Below are positions 7,530-15,876 of a stretch of 64,000 nucleotides of DNA, piece by piece. The DNA lies in NCBI GenBank assembly GCA_041393015.1, contig JAWKKV010000006.1, positions 186,001 through 250,000 of the forward strand, read 5' to 3'. The notes below the pieces were generated by a model. That model was given only the letters and a program-made list of their open reading frames with translations, did not search any database and was not told where the DNA came from. Positions within the stretch are counted from its first letter, which is position 1. The number at the start of each line of letters is the position of its first letter. The position numbers and the translations under genes were made by a program. Source of the stretch: JAGQYH01 sp041393015 (GTDB lineage Bacteria; Bacteroidota; Bacteroidia; Chitinophagales; JADIYW01).

Positions 7530-8407
7530 ACGTTTTGATTATTGGTGCATCCGGATTGGTAGGAGGAAATTGTATGAATTATTTTACAGCAAAAAGTGAT
7601 TGGAAAATAGCCGGCACTTACTTCTCTTATGAAGCAAAAAACACTTTATTCTTTGATACACTAGATCTTAATAATCCAAAAAATTTTGACATTGAAAGCT
7701 TCCAACCCGACGTTATTCTCCATTGTGGTGCTTTAACCCATGTTGATTATTGTGAAGATCATGTAGAAGAAAGCTACCAAAAAACAGTTCAATCTACTAA
7801 AAACATTATTGAGCTCTGTAAAAAGTATAACTCAAAAATGGTATTCATTTCAACGGATTATATTTTTGACGGCAAAAACGGTCCATATTTAGAAGATGCT
7901 GCAACCAATGCATTAAGTGTGTACGGTCAACATAAATTAGATGCAGAAAATTTAGTTCGAGAAAACATCAGTGATCATTTAATTTTAAGAATTACGAATG
8001 TATATGGTGATGAAGAACGCGGTAAAAACTTTATTGCAAGAGTAGTTGAGCAAATTGTTGAAGGTAAAAAGCTAACCTTAAAAGTTCCTAACGATCAATA
8101 TGCTACGCCAATAAACGCTCATGATATCGCTAGAAGTTTATTTTTGCTTTTGAGTGATGATAAAACCGGCATCTACAATATAGCTAGTACAGATTTTATG
8201 AGCAGGGTTCAATTGTGCCTAAGAATCTTACATCATTTTCCAAAAGCAGAATACGATTTATTCCCATTGTCTACAGTAGAATTAAACCAAAAAGCCGATA
8301 GACCATTAATGGGTGGACTCATCAATCAAAAATTCATGTTAGAATATCCTGATTTTACTTTTAGCACCGTAGATGATTATATCAGTAAGCAAAGTCCAGC
8401 TCACTAG
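7526..8407 (+). CDS. NAD(P)-dependent sugar reductase, RmlD/dTDP-4-dehydrorhamnose reductase-like
   Basis: A 293-residue short-chain dehydrogenase/reductase of the RmlD substrate-binding family, which reduces a nucleotide-bound 4-keto sugar. The dinucleotide-binding loop GASGLVGG lies at residues 7-14. HCGALTHVDYCE, the FISTDYIFDGKNGPY motif near residue 110 (SxDYVFDG type) and the YGQHKLDAE active-site YxxxK near residue 132 are all present. It overlaps the upstream glycosyltransferase by 4 bp, suggesting that it makes or modifies the sugar that enzyme uses. No other rhamnose pathway genes (RmlA, B or C) are nearby, so dTDP-rhamnose itself is not established. Confidence 0.85.
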   Translation: MNVLIIGASGLVGGNCMNYFTAKSDWKIAGTYFSYEAKNTLFFDTLDLNNPKNFDIESFQPDVILHCGALTHVDYCEDHVEESYQKTVQSTKNIIELCKKYNSKMVFISTDYIFDGKNGPYLEDAATNALSVYGQHKLDAENLVRENISDHLILRITNVYGDEERGKNFIARVVEQIVEGKKLTLKVPNDQYATPINAHDIARSLFLLLSDDKTGIYNIASTDFMSRVQLCLRILHHFPKAEYDLFPLSTVELNQKADRPLMGGLINQKFMLEYPDFTFSTVDDYISKQSPAH

Positions 8408-8639
8408 AGATTTCTTATTCGGATACAATTTGTCAGGAACGTTAACTCTCCTCCTTGGAGGACTTGCCTACCGGCAGGCAGGGAAGATTTTTCCAAATAT
8501 GAGATTTGGTATAAAATCAGAGGTGGGTTCTATAGCCTTTAACAGCTTATCTTATAAAGAGTACTTAGAAAGAAATGTCTAATGCGAATGAGAAAATGAA
8601 TTGAAGTCGAAAAAAATGGGAACAGGGTAAAAAAAAAGG

Positions 8640-8669
8640 AAGGAGTAACTTTTTTGAGTTGTACTCCTT
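8640..8669. repeat. Hairpin-forming inverted repeat
   Basis: AAGGAGTA at 8640-8647 pairs exactly with TACTCCTT at 8662-8669, enclosing a 14-base loop in which AC and GT can extend the stem after a small bulge. No T-run follows on the plus strand, while a long A-run precedes it, so on the minus strand it would look like a hairpin followed by U residues. Confidence 0.4.
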
Positions 8670-8720
8670 TCATCCCTACGAAAAAAACTTTACTGACGTA
8701 AACATACTGAATTTTATCTT

Positions 8721-8749
8721 AAACTACCAAACAGTAGTAGGTTTTTTTT
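8721..8749 (+). terminator. Weak candidate rho-independent terminator
   Basis: AAACTAC and GTAGGTTT flank a short loop and the stem runs into a stretch of eight T residues. The stem is AT-rich with a bulge, so this is tentative. It would end a transcript arriving from the repeat region or from the RmlD-like gene. Confidence 0.3.
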
Positions 8750-8979
8750 AAAAAAAAATTTACACTCGCTTAACAACTACTATTTAACGTAGTTTACCGA
8801 AAAATAGACCTTATAAACAGTAAGTCATTAATAAGTAGAACCTTAAATGTCCTCATCGCAAATATGATACTACCGTAGACACTTGTAACTCAAGGCACTT
8901 ATAACTTTTTGTTTCATGTAGATATCTTAACTCAACTGACTTCAATAATTAAATAGTGAATACCTACATTTGCATTTGT

Positions 8980-10515
8980 ATGCACGAAAAGATTATCATA
9001 TTTGATTTTGGATCGCAATATACCCAGTTGATTGCGCGGAGAATAAGGGAGCTAAACATCTATTGCGAGATCATTCCTTATAATAAAGAAATCAATCAAG
9101 AAGACAATGTTAAAGGAATAATTTTGTCTGGAAGTCCTTTCTCTGTTAAAGATGAAAAAGCCTTGCAATTCCCCATGGATAAGCATATTGGCAAATATCC
9201 AATTTTGGGTGTTTGTTATGGAGCGCAATATATGGTTCATACCATGGGCGGTAATGTAGAGCGTTCAAATAAAAGAGAATATGGAAGAGCTCATTTAATT
9301 GAGTTTGATAAAAATGATCCACTTTTTCATGAGATTACACACAACTCACAAGTTTGGATGTCGCATGGCGATACCATTCTAAAAATGCCTGACAATGTAA
9401 CTTTGCTGGCGAAAACAGAATCTATTCCTGTTGCAGCATTCCGATTAAATGGTGACCATCCTCCTATTTATGGCATTCAGTTCCATCCAGAAGTAAGTCA
9501 TTCAACAGATGGAAATCAACTCATTAAAAATTTCACTAGAGATATTTGTGGCTGTGAAGGCGATTGGACACCAGATTCTTTTATAGAAGAAACAATTGTA
9601 GATCTTCAAAAAACGCTTGGTGATGATAAAGTTGTATTAGGTCTATCCGGAGGCGTAGACTCTTCTGTAGCGGCATTACTTTTGCATAAAGCAATTGGTA
9701 AAAACTTGTATTGCATTTTTATCAATAATGGTTTGTTACGTTATGAAGAATATGACGAAGTATTAGAAAGTTACAAGCATTTAGGCTTAAATATAAAAGG
9801 TGTTGATGCTTCTGATCAATTCTTAGATGAGTTAAAAGGCATCGAAGAACCGGAAGCTAAAAGAAAAGCGATAGGCAAAGTATTTATTGATGTTTTCCAA
9901 GAAGAAGCCCTTCAAATTGAAGACGTAAAATGGTTAGCTCAAGGCACTATTTACCCTGATGTGATTGAGTCGGTTTCCGTTCATGGCCCATCGGCAAAAA
10001 TAAAATCCCACCACAATGTTGGCGGTTTACCGGACTACATGCATTTAAAAATTGTAGAACCTTTGCGTAAATTGTTCAAAGATGAAGTAAGAAAAGTTGG
10101 CACGGCATTAGCCTTACCTGATCATATATTAATGCGTCACCCATTTCCGGGACCTGGTTTAGGTATTCGAATTTTAGGTGAGGTAACTAAAGAAAAGGTT
10201 AGTATTTTGCAGTTAGCTGACGATATATACATTAGAAATTTAAAAGATTCAGGTTGGTATACTAAAATATGGCAAGCGGGAGTTATGCTATTACCAGTTA
10301 AATCTGTTGGTGTTATGGGCGATGAGCGCACCTATGAAAGTGTAGTAGCATTAAGAGCAGTAACATCTCTTGATGGTATGACAGCAGATTGGAGCAGGCT
10401 ACCGTATGAATTAATAGCAAAAATTTCTAATGACATCATTAATAATGTTAAAGGGATTAATAGGGTTGTCTATGATATCAGTTCTAAACCACCTGCTACC
10501 ATTGAATGGGAATAA
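8980..10515 (+). CDS. guaA: GMP synthase (glutamine-hydrolysing)
   Basis: This cytoplasmic enzyme aminates XMP to GMP using glutamine and ATP, the last step of guanine nucleotide synthesis. The class I glutamine amidotransferase domain (residues 4-190) shows the nucleophile in GVCYGAQ (Cys79) with His169 and Glu171 in FHPEVSHS. The ATP pyrophosphatase P-loop LSGGVDSSVAALL is near residue 221, and the C-terminal dimerisation domain ends with the usual PPATIEWE. The frame is open from a GTG at 8956, but ATG at 8980 gives 511 residues, the normal family length, and the family-typical N-terminus MHEKIIIFDFGSQYTQ. The 3' end overlaps the next gene. Confidence 0.97.
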   Translation: MHEKIIIFDFGSQYTQLIARRIRELNIYCEIIPYNKEINQEDNVKGIILSGSPFSVKDEKALQFPMDKHIGKYPILGVCYGAQYMVHTMGGNVERSNKREYGRAHLIEFDKNDPLFHEITHNSQVWMSHGDTILKMPDNVTLLAKTESIPVAAFRLNGDHPPIYGIQFHPEVSHSTDGNQLIKNFTRDICGCEGDWTPDSFIEETIVDLQKTLGDDKVVLGLSGGVDSSVAALLLHKAIGKNLYCIFINNGLLRYEEYDEVLESYKHLGLNIKGVDASDQFLDELKGIEEPEAKRKAIGKVFIDVFQEEALQIEDVKWLAQGTIYPDVIESVSVHGPSAKIKSHHNVGGLPDYMHLKIVEPLRKLFKDEVRKVGTALALPDHILMRHPFPGPGLGIRILGEVTKEKVSILQLADDIYIRNLKDSGWYTKIWQAGVMLLPVKSVGVMGDERTYESVVALRAVTSLDGMTADWSRLPYELIAKISNDIINNVKGINRVVYDISSKPPATIEWE

Positions 10516-11830
10516 GCGGGTAATTTATTTTTTTATACCTGTCTTTTTTGTTCTGTTTTCTTGCGGAGCATCTAAAACTACTACCAATACTACTGTTGTT
10601 GTGCCAGTAGTAAAACCTGATGTACAGGATCCTGTGAAAGATACAGTTGTTATACCTCCAATTGTAATCAAAGATCCCGTGAAAGTGGATACCGTAAAAG
10701 AAGTAATCGTAAAAAAGGATTTTAAGATTGCAGTGATGCTCCCTTTTGGAGTAGACAATTACGATCTTACTCCTTATGATCTTCAACAAGTAGATTTTAG
10801 TAGAGCTTCTGCAATGTCAATTGAATTTTTTCAAGGTTTTCAATTGGCCATCAATTCTGTAAAAACCAGTGAAATCAATGCCAATATTTACGTATTTGAC
10901 ACTAAAAACGATGAAAATGTTGTAAAAAGAACTTTTAACACGGCGCCATTCCCTAAAGTTGATTTAATTGTTGGTCCGGTTTACAACAAGAATTTAAGAA
11001 TAGCTGCTGACTATGCGGAAAAACACAAAATTCCATTGATATCGCCGCTTTCCTCCTCTTCTAGTATTACAAAAAATAATCCTTATTACTATACTGCTAA
11101 CGGTACAACAGATGCTCATCGCGAAGCAATGATGAATCACATTCAACAGTTTTATCCAAATGATACATTAATCATCATTCACAATAGTACCTCAACAGAA
11201 AGAGAAGTAATCAATAGTATCAAAAAAATCAATTCTAAATTTGATAAAGGAAGTTCAATCTTCATTCAAGAAATTCCGGTAACAATAGACGATCAGTTAA
11301 AAACTATCAAATCCCAATTCGATTCGCTATCAACACATTTGGTATTTATACCGTCTAATAATGAAATGTTTACTACTTATGTTTTAAGTCAATTGGCGCA
11401 AATAAAAACTTACTACCCATCCATTGTTTTTGGAATGCCGAATTGGAATAAGTTCAACAATATCAATTACGATTACTTTGAATGGCTTAAAGTTCATCTA
11501 ACCGAATCATATTGGGTAAACGAACACAACATTGATGTAGCAAACTTTGAACAATCTTTTCAAGCTTATTATCATATGAAGCCCAGTGAATATGCTTTTC
11601 AAGGCTATGATCTCGCCAACTATGTATTAGCTTATATTGCCAAAAACAAAGACAAGTTAAATAAAAACAAAGAGCGATTTTTCACTATTGATGAATCAGA
11701 TCGAGGTCTCCAAACAAAATTCAAGTTTATCCCTAGAAAAAATGAAAGTGGATTAGACATAGACTATTGGGATAATAGTTACATTCATATTGTAAAATTT
11801 GAAAATTACAGATACAACAAAGTAGACTAA
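10502..11830 (+). CDS. Periplasmic-binding-protein-like lipoprotein (LivK/PBP1 fold)
   Basis: A 442-residue envelope lipoprotein. With TTG at 10502 as start, the N-terminus is a clean lipoprotein signal (basic residues, FFIPVFFVLFSC, lipidated Cys near residue 20). In-frame ATGs further upstream would add an unrelated segment inside guaA, so I prefer TTG, which overlaps guaA by 14 bp. After a Val/Pro/Thr/Asp-rich linker the PBP1 fold begins at FKIAVMLPFGVDN, with VDLIVGPVYNKNLRIAADYA and KIPLISPLSS typical of branched-chain amino-acid binding proteins. No ABC permease genes are nearby. In Bacteroidota similar proteins sometimes carry LysM domains, which I do not see here. Ligand unknown. Confidence 0.8.
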   Translation: MNGNKRVIYFFIPVFFVLFSCGASKTTTNTTVVVPVVKPDVQDPVKDTVVIPPIVIKDPVKVDTVKEVIVKKDFKIAVMLPFGVDNYDLTPYDLQQVDFSRASAMSIEFFQGFQLAINSVKTSEINANIYVFDTKNDENVVKRTFNTAPFPKVDLIVGPVYNKNLRIAADYAEKHKIPLISPLSSSSSITKNNPYYYTANGTTDAHREAMMNHIQQFYPNDTLIIIHNSTSTEREVINSIKKINSKFDKGSSIFIQEIPVTIDDQLKTIKSQFDSLSTHLVFIPSNNEMFTTYVLSQLAQIKTYYPSIVFGMPNWNKFNNINYDYFEWLKVHLTESYWVNEHNIDVANFEQSFQAYYHMKPSEYAFQGYDLANYVLAYIAKNKDKLNKNKERFFTIDESDRGLQTKFKFIPRKNESGLDIDYWDNSYIHIVKFENYRYNKVD

Positions 11831-11832
11831 AA

Positions 11833-13704
11833 ATGAAAAAAAAACTCCTCTTACCTTTTCTACTTGTAAGTTTTGCTTCTAATTTTTTATTCGCCCAAAA
11901 TCTAACTTTAAGAGATAGATTAGATTATGCTACCAACACTAGTGATGTTTGGGGCTGGTCAAACGAAACACACGAGTTAGCTATCGTTGGATTGTACAAT
12001 GGAACCTCCATCGTTGATGTTACCAATCCAGATTCCATTGAACAAATACATTTTATATATGGAAATGGATGTACATGGCGTGACATTAAAACATTTGGCA
12101 ACTATGCTTATGTAACACAAGACTGTAATTCTCAAACGGCTGGATTAACCATAATAGATTTAAGCGATTTAGATTCTATCACTAGAAAGCCATGGAGAAC
12201 CGATGGCACTATTCCTGATTTAAAATCCGCTCATAATATATTTATTGATGAATTTGGATTTGCTTACATAGTTGGACATAATTTTGACAATGGTGGTGTT
12301 TTAATCCTTGACTTAAACCAAGACCCATTAAATCCAACTGTAGTAGCAAGATATTCTAGGGCTTATGTCCATGATTGTGTGGCAAGAAATAACAGATTAT
12401 ATACGGCAGAATATTCTGCAGGAAGATTTTCAATTATTGATGTGTCGGATAAAAATAACTTAACTGTTTTAGCCGATCAAGAAACTCCGGCAAAATTCAG
12501 CCACAATATTTGGTTGTCTGATGATAGTAAAACGGCATTTACAACTGACGAAAATGCAGAAGTAAATACTTCAGTAGCGGCTTATGACATTAGTGATCTA
12601 TCCGATATAAAGTTGTTGGATGAATACAATTCAACGCCAACTTCAACGCCTCATAATGTTCATGTTTTAGATGACTTTTTAGTAACCTCTCACTATTCTT
12701 ATGGATTAGTAGTATTGGACGGCAGCCATCCTGATAAATTAGTTGAAGTAGCACACTACGATACAGAACCTAACATCAGTGGCGACAACTATCAAGGTTG
12801 CTGGGGTGCCTATCCTTACTTGCCTTCCGGCAATATATTGGCTTCCGACCAAGCTAAAGGATTGCATGTTTTTACGCCATCATATAAACGTGCGATACAA
12901 ATTAGAGGAACCGTATTGAATGCTCTTACCCATGTAGAACTTTATAACGCTTCAATCGAAATAGAAGAAAACGGAAACTCTTCTTCTTATAATTCTGATT
13001 TAGAAGGAAAATTTAAAAGTGGTTTTGCCAACAGCGGTAACTATACTATTACTGTGTCATTAGCAGGCTATCAAACTTATACAGCTGAATACTCCTTAAC
13101 CAATGGAGATTTCTTGGAACTTGAAATAGAGTTATTACCTGAGTTTGATAATGCCATGACTGTTTTTCATGAAGTTGACATAAATGAATCTATTACAGTA
13201 TGTGATAATTTTGACAATAGTTTGATTATTGACACCGTCTTTAGTTGTAATGGTTTAGACACCTCAGTATTTGGCAGTTGGACTTTCGATAATGGTGGTT
13301 GTATTACCTATACTGCCGGAGATAACAGCGGTAACTTTATCGATACTGTTTGTTTTGTTGCTGCTAACGAAAGTGGGGAACAATACAACGTTACAGAAGC
13401 AGTTATCTCCATCTTAAATAGTACCACAACAAATACCTTGCAAAATGTATTGGAGAATGGGAATTATAAATTAATGCAAAATCCGGTAAAAAATATTTTG
13501 TATTTAAAAAACAACTTAGATCAAAATACGCCCATCACACTTTCTATTTATGATATCAATGGCAGAATTGTACATCAACAAGCAGATGCCGGATTCAATG
13601 ATATTATTTCTATGAATACTCATCAACTCAGTAGAGGGTTATATATTCTCACAATTACCTCCTCAATAAGGGAAATGGGATATATAAAATTCATTAAAGA
13701 CTAG
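11833..13704 (+). CDS. Choice-of-anchor B family protein with T9SS sorting domain (copy 1)
   Basis: A 623-residue secreted protein starting 2 bp after the lipoprotein stop, so likely in one transcript with it. A signal peptide (residues 1-21, ending NFLFAQ) is followed by a long LVIVD-type beta-propeller (about residues 25-350) with repeated motifs such as GLTIIDLSDLD, SAHNIFIDEFGFAYIVGHN and SHNIWLSDDSKTAFTTDE. A carboxypeptidase-regulatory-like beta domain (IQIRGTVLN..., about 355-435) and a Cys-containing module follow. The last 80 residues (LMQNPVKNILYLKN to FIKD) are a type A T9SS sorting domain. It should be carried by T9SS and anchored at or released from the surface. The function of the propeller is unknown. 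Confidence 0.87.
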   Translation: MKKKLLLPFLLVSFASNFLFAQNLTLRDRLDYATNTSDVWGWSNETHELAIVGLYNGTSIVDVTNPDSIEQIHFIYGNGCTWRDIKTFGNYAYVTQDCNSQTAGLTIIDLSDLDSITRKPWRTDGTIPDLKSAHNIFIDEFGFAYIVGHNFDNGGVLILDLNQDPLNPTVVARYSRAYVHDCVARNNRLYTAEYSAGRFSIIDVSDKNNLTVLADQETPAKFSHNIWLSDDSKTAFTTDENAEVNTSVAAYDISDLSDIKLLDEYNSTPTSTPHNVHVLDDFLVTSHYSYGLVVLDGSHPDKLVEVAHYDTEPNISGDNYQGCWGAYPYLPSGNILASDQAKGLHVFTPSYKRAIQIRGTVLNALTHVELYNASIEIEENGNSSSYNSDLEGKFKSGFANSGNYTITVSLAGYQTYTAEYSLTNGDFLELEIELLPEFDNAMTVFHEVDINESITVCDNFDNSLIIDTVFSCNGLDTSVFGSWTFDNGGCITYTAGDNSGNFIDTVCFVAANESGEQYNVTEAVISILNSTTTNTLQNVLENGNYKLMQNPVKNILYLKNNLDQNTPITLSIYDINGRIVHQQADAGFNDIISMNTHQLSRGLYILTITSSIREMGYIKFIKD

Positions 13705-13738
13705 TACTCCTTATAGCTCTATCTAAGTTTTTTAACAC

Positions 13739-13766
13739 TTGTTTTGCTAATTTATGTTTACTTTTG
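13739..13766 (+). promoter_or_regulatory. Bacteroidota-type promoter (TTG-N17-TAnnTTTG)
   Basis: TTG at 13739-13741 and TACTTTTG at 13759-13766 are separated by 17 bp, within the spacing known for primary sigma-factor promoters of this phylum. Transcription should start near 13772, leaving a leader of about 65 bases before ATG 13839. It therefore argues against the in-frame ATG at 13764, which lies inside the -7 box. Confidence 0.6.
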
Positions 13767-13838
13767 CATCGATTTTTAGAGTTATTTGGAGAATTTTTCG
13801 TTCTGATTGAATCTAAAAATAGAAACCAAACGCATCAT

Positions 13839-15728
13839 ATGAGATTCTTACTCCTAATCCTAAGTATATTTATTGCTAGGGTTGATATCATAGCTCAAAA
13901 TCTTGAATTAGAAAGTCTAGTACCTTACGATCGAGAAATGAGCGACATTTGGGGATGGTCTCACGATGATAAAGAATACGCTTTAGTAGCCACCACTCAT
14001 TACTTCTCTATCGTTGATGTAACCGATCCAGAGCACCCGGTAAAACTACACCAAATTGAAGGTCCAAATGGCGGACCTGGTTCTTATTGGAGAGAAATGC
14101 GAACTTATGGTAACTATGCCTATGGCGTTCATGATGGCACCAATTTAGGTGGAACAAGCCACGGATTAGTAATTGTTGATTTATCTATGTTGCCAGGTAG
14201 TATTTCTACTACATTCTGGTCAAATGATGCTGATAATACATTAGAAGCACCTTTCACAAATGCACACAATATATTTATTGATGAATTCGGATATGCTTAT
14301 ATAGTGGGGCATAACTTAGGAGCGTCTAATACTCGTGGCGCTATCATTTTAGATTTAAATGAAGATCCATTAAATCCAAAAGTTGTTGGAAGATATACTG
14401 CAAATTATGTCCACGATTGCTTTGTACGAGATAATATCATGTGGGCAGCCGAAGGAAATAGAGGCTTTGCAGCCGTTGATGTTAGCGATAAAAATAACCT
14501 TACTGTTCTATCAACACAATCCACTTTTGGCTATTCTCATAATATTTGGCTATCTGATGATAGTAAAACTGCTTTTACTACGGATGAAAATAGCGGTGCA
14601 CCAATTGCCTCATTTGATGTATCTGACATTAATAATATTGAAGCTTTAGACACTTACAGATCAGGTCAAAATGTGATTCCTCACAATGTATTTATAAAGG
14701 ATGATTTTGCCATCGCATCTTATTACAGAGATGGTGTTATTATTTTAGATGCTAGCCAACCGGATGAATTGGTTGAAATGGGTAGACATGATGATAATGG
14801 GTTAAATGGGAATGGATTTAATGGTACTTGGGGAGTTTATCCATACTTACCATCCGGTATTGTTTTAGCTACTGATATTGAAAGAGGACTTGAAATTTTA
14901 ACACCTACTTATAAAAGAGCTACTCACATTAGAGGTAAAGTAATTTCTGAAGCTACCAAAAAGGAGTTGTTCAATGCAAGTGTTACTATTCAAGATCCAA
15001 ACCAAAGCTTCACTATACTATCTAATTTAACAGGAGACTTTAAAAGAGGTTATAAAACAGGTGGTATGTATACCATCACAGTAGATAAATCTGGATATGA
15101 ACCATTTACCACCACCATTAATCTTGAAAACGGAGCAACGTTTGATGAGGTAATTGAGTTAATTTCCTTAAGTGCTACTCCAAATGATACAATATATTCT
15201 GAATTAAGTACATCATCCACATTAACTATTTGTGATGAGAATACTCAAGGTATTGATGCCAATATCGTTTATTCTTGTGATCCTGATCTAACATCAGATT
15301 ATGGAACTTGGACAATTAACCAACAAGGATGTATCACTTACACCGCTAATAATTTATTTGGTGAATATGTTGATTCCGTTTGTTTTGTATTAGAAGATAC
15401 GAGAACAGGTGTTACCAATACCAATGTAGTTATTGTATCTATTTCTAATCCAACTTCAATCAATAATAACGCATTTGAGAATGGATCATTAAGTATTTTT
15501 CAAAATCCGGTTCAAAAAACACTATTACTTAAAAATAGTATAGTGATAAGAGCGCCACTCGTATTAAAGGTCTATGACATGAGTGGACAGCTAGTGGTTA
15601 AGCAACAAGAAAATGGAGAAAAAAATCTAATTTCTTTAAATGTTGATCAACTGAGCAAAGGCATTTATGTGTTAGAAGTTGCTTCAGAAAATAACACCTT
15701 AGGATTTTCAAAATTCATTAAGGATTAA
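13839..15728 (+). CDS. Choice-of-anchor B family protein with T9SS sorting domain (copy 2)
   Basis: A 629-residue paralogue of the preceding gene with the same order: signal peptide (MRFLLLILSIFIARVDIIAQ), LVIVD-type propeller, carboxypeptidase-regulatory-like domain (THIRGKVISEATKKELFNA), Cys-containing module with GxWTINQQGCITYTA, and a type A T9SS sorting domain ending SKFIKD. Shared stretches such as SHNIWLSDDSKTAFTTDEN and AHNIFIDEFG are nearly identical between the copies. The frame is open from 13764, but ATG 13839 starts the signal peptide and lies downstream of a promoter match, so it is preferred. The own promoter means the two copies can be expressed separately. Confidence 0.87.
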   Translation: MRFLLLILSIFIARVDIIAQNLELESLVPYDREMSDIWGWSHDDKEYALVATTHYFSIVDVTDPEHPVKLHQIEGPNGGPGSYWREMRTYGNYAYGVHDGTNLGGTSHGLVIVDLSMLPGSISTTFWSNDADNTLEAPFTNAHNIFIDEFGYAYIVGHNLGASNTRGAIILDLNEDPLNPKVVGRYTANYVHDCFVRDNIMWAAEGNRGFAAVDVSDKNNLTVLSTQSTFGYSHNIWLSDDSKTAFTTDENSGAPIASFDVSDINNIEALDTYRSGQNVIPHNVFIKDDFAIASYYRDGVIILDASQPDELVEMGRHDDNGLNGNGFNGTWGVYPYLPSGIVLATDIERGLEILTPTYKRATHIRGKVISEATKKELFNASVTIQDPNQSFTILSNLTGDFKRGYKTGGMYTITVDKSGYEPFTTTINLENGATFDEVIELISLSATPNDTIYSELSTSSTLTICDENTQGIDANIVYSCDPDLTSDYGTWTINQQGCITYTANNLFGEYVDSVCFVLEDTRTGVTNTNVVIVSISNPTSINNNAFENGSLSIFQNPVQKTLLLKNSIVIRAPLVLKVYDMSGQLVVKQQENGEKNLISLNVDQLSKGIYVLEVASENNTLGFSKFIKD

Positions 15729-15812
15729 GCTCTGAAAAGCGTTACACAATAAGTAGTTGTTAATAAATAACACGCCTTTCTTCCACTTACATCAGAGGTA
15801 TTGAAATATTCT

Positions 15813-15820
15813 TATATTTG
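15813..15820 (+). promoter_or_regulatory. Bacteroidota -7 promoter box upstream of secDF
   Basis: TATATTTG followed by GCGCC fits the -7 consensus TAnnTTTG and lies 57 bp upstream of the secDF start. The only TTG nearby (15801) is too close to be the -33 element, so recognition upstream is weak. Confidence 0.45.
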
Positions 15821-15876
15821 CGCCTCGAAAATCAAGAAACAAACAAAATCATTTATACTTATCTAGAATTAAAATC

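Larger units (their letters stand above)
8408..8979. other. Repeat-containing intergenic region before guaA (no gene seen)
   Basis: About 570 bp without a convincing gene. At 8445-8540 lies a block with CTCTCCTCCTTGGAGG and an imperfect palindrome TGCCTACCGGCAGGCA (8465-8480), a style of intergenic repeat common in Bacteroidota. A hairpin AAGGAGTA...TACTCCTT spans 8640-8669. A second weaker hairpin followed by eight T residues (8721-8748) could be a terminator. TAAACTAC at 8720 also recurs inverted as GTAGTTTA near 8798. A TACATTTG box (8965-8972) lies close to the guaA start. No known riboswitch or ncRNA consensus was recognised. Confidence 0.5.

Noticed and set aside
8373..8582. Open frame of 69 codons overlapping the RmlD-like gene end
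   Set aside because: It runs out of frame through the 3' end of the RmlD-like gene and then through intergenic repeat DNA; the peptide has no domain-like pattern.
10430..10501. Upstream extension of the PBP-like lipoprotein
   Set aside because: The extra codons lie in the guaA coding region and would bury the lipoprotein signal behind an unrelated segment; TTG 10502 gives a normal signal.
10496..10789. Minus-strand open frames opposite the lipoprotein linker
   Set aside because: They are antisense to the Val/Thr-rich linker and reflect its biased codons; the peptides are low complexity.
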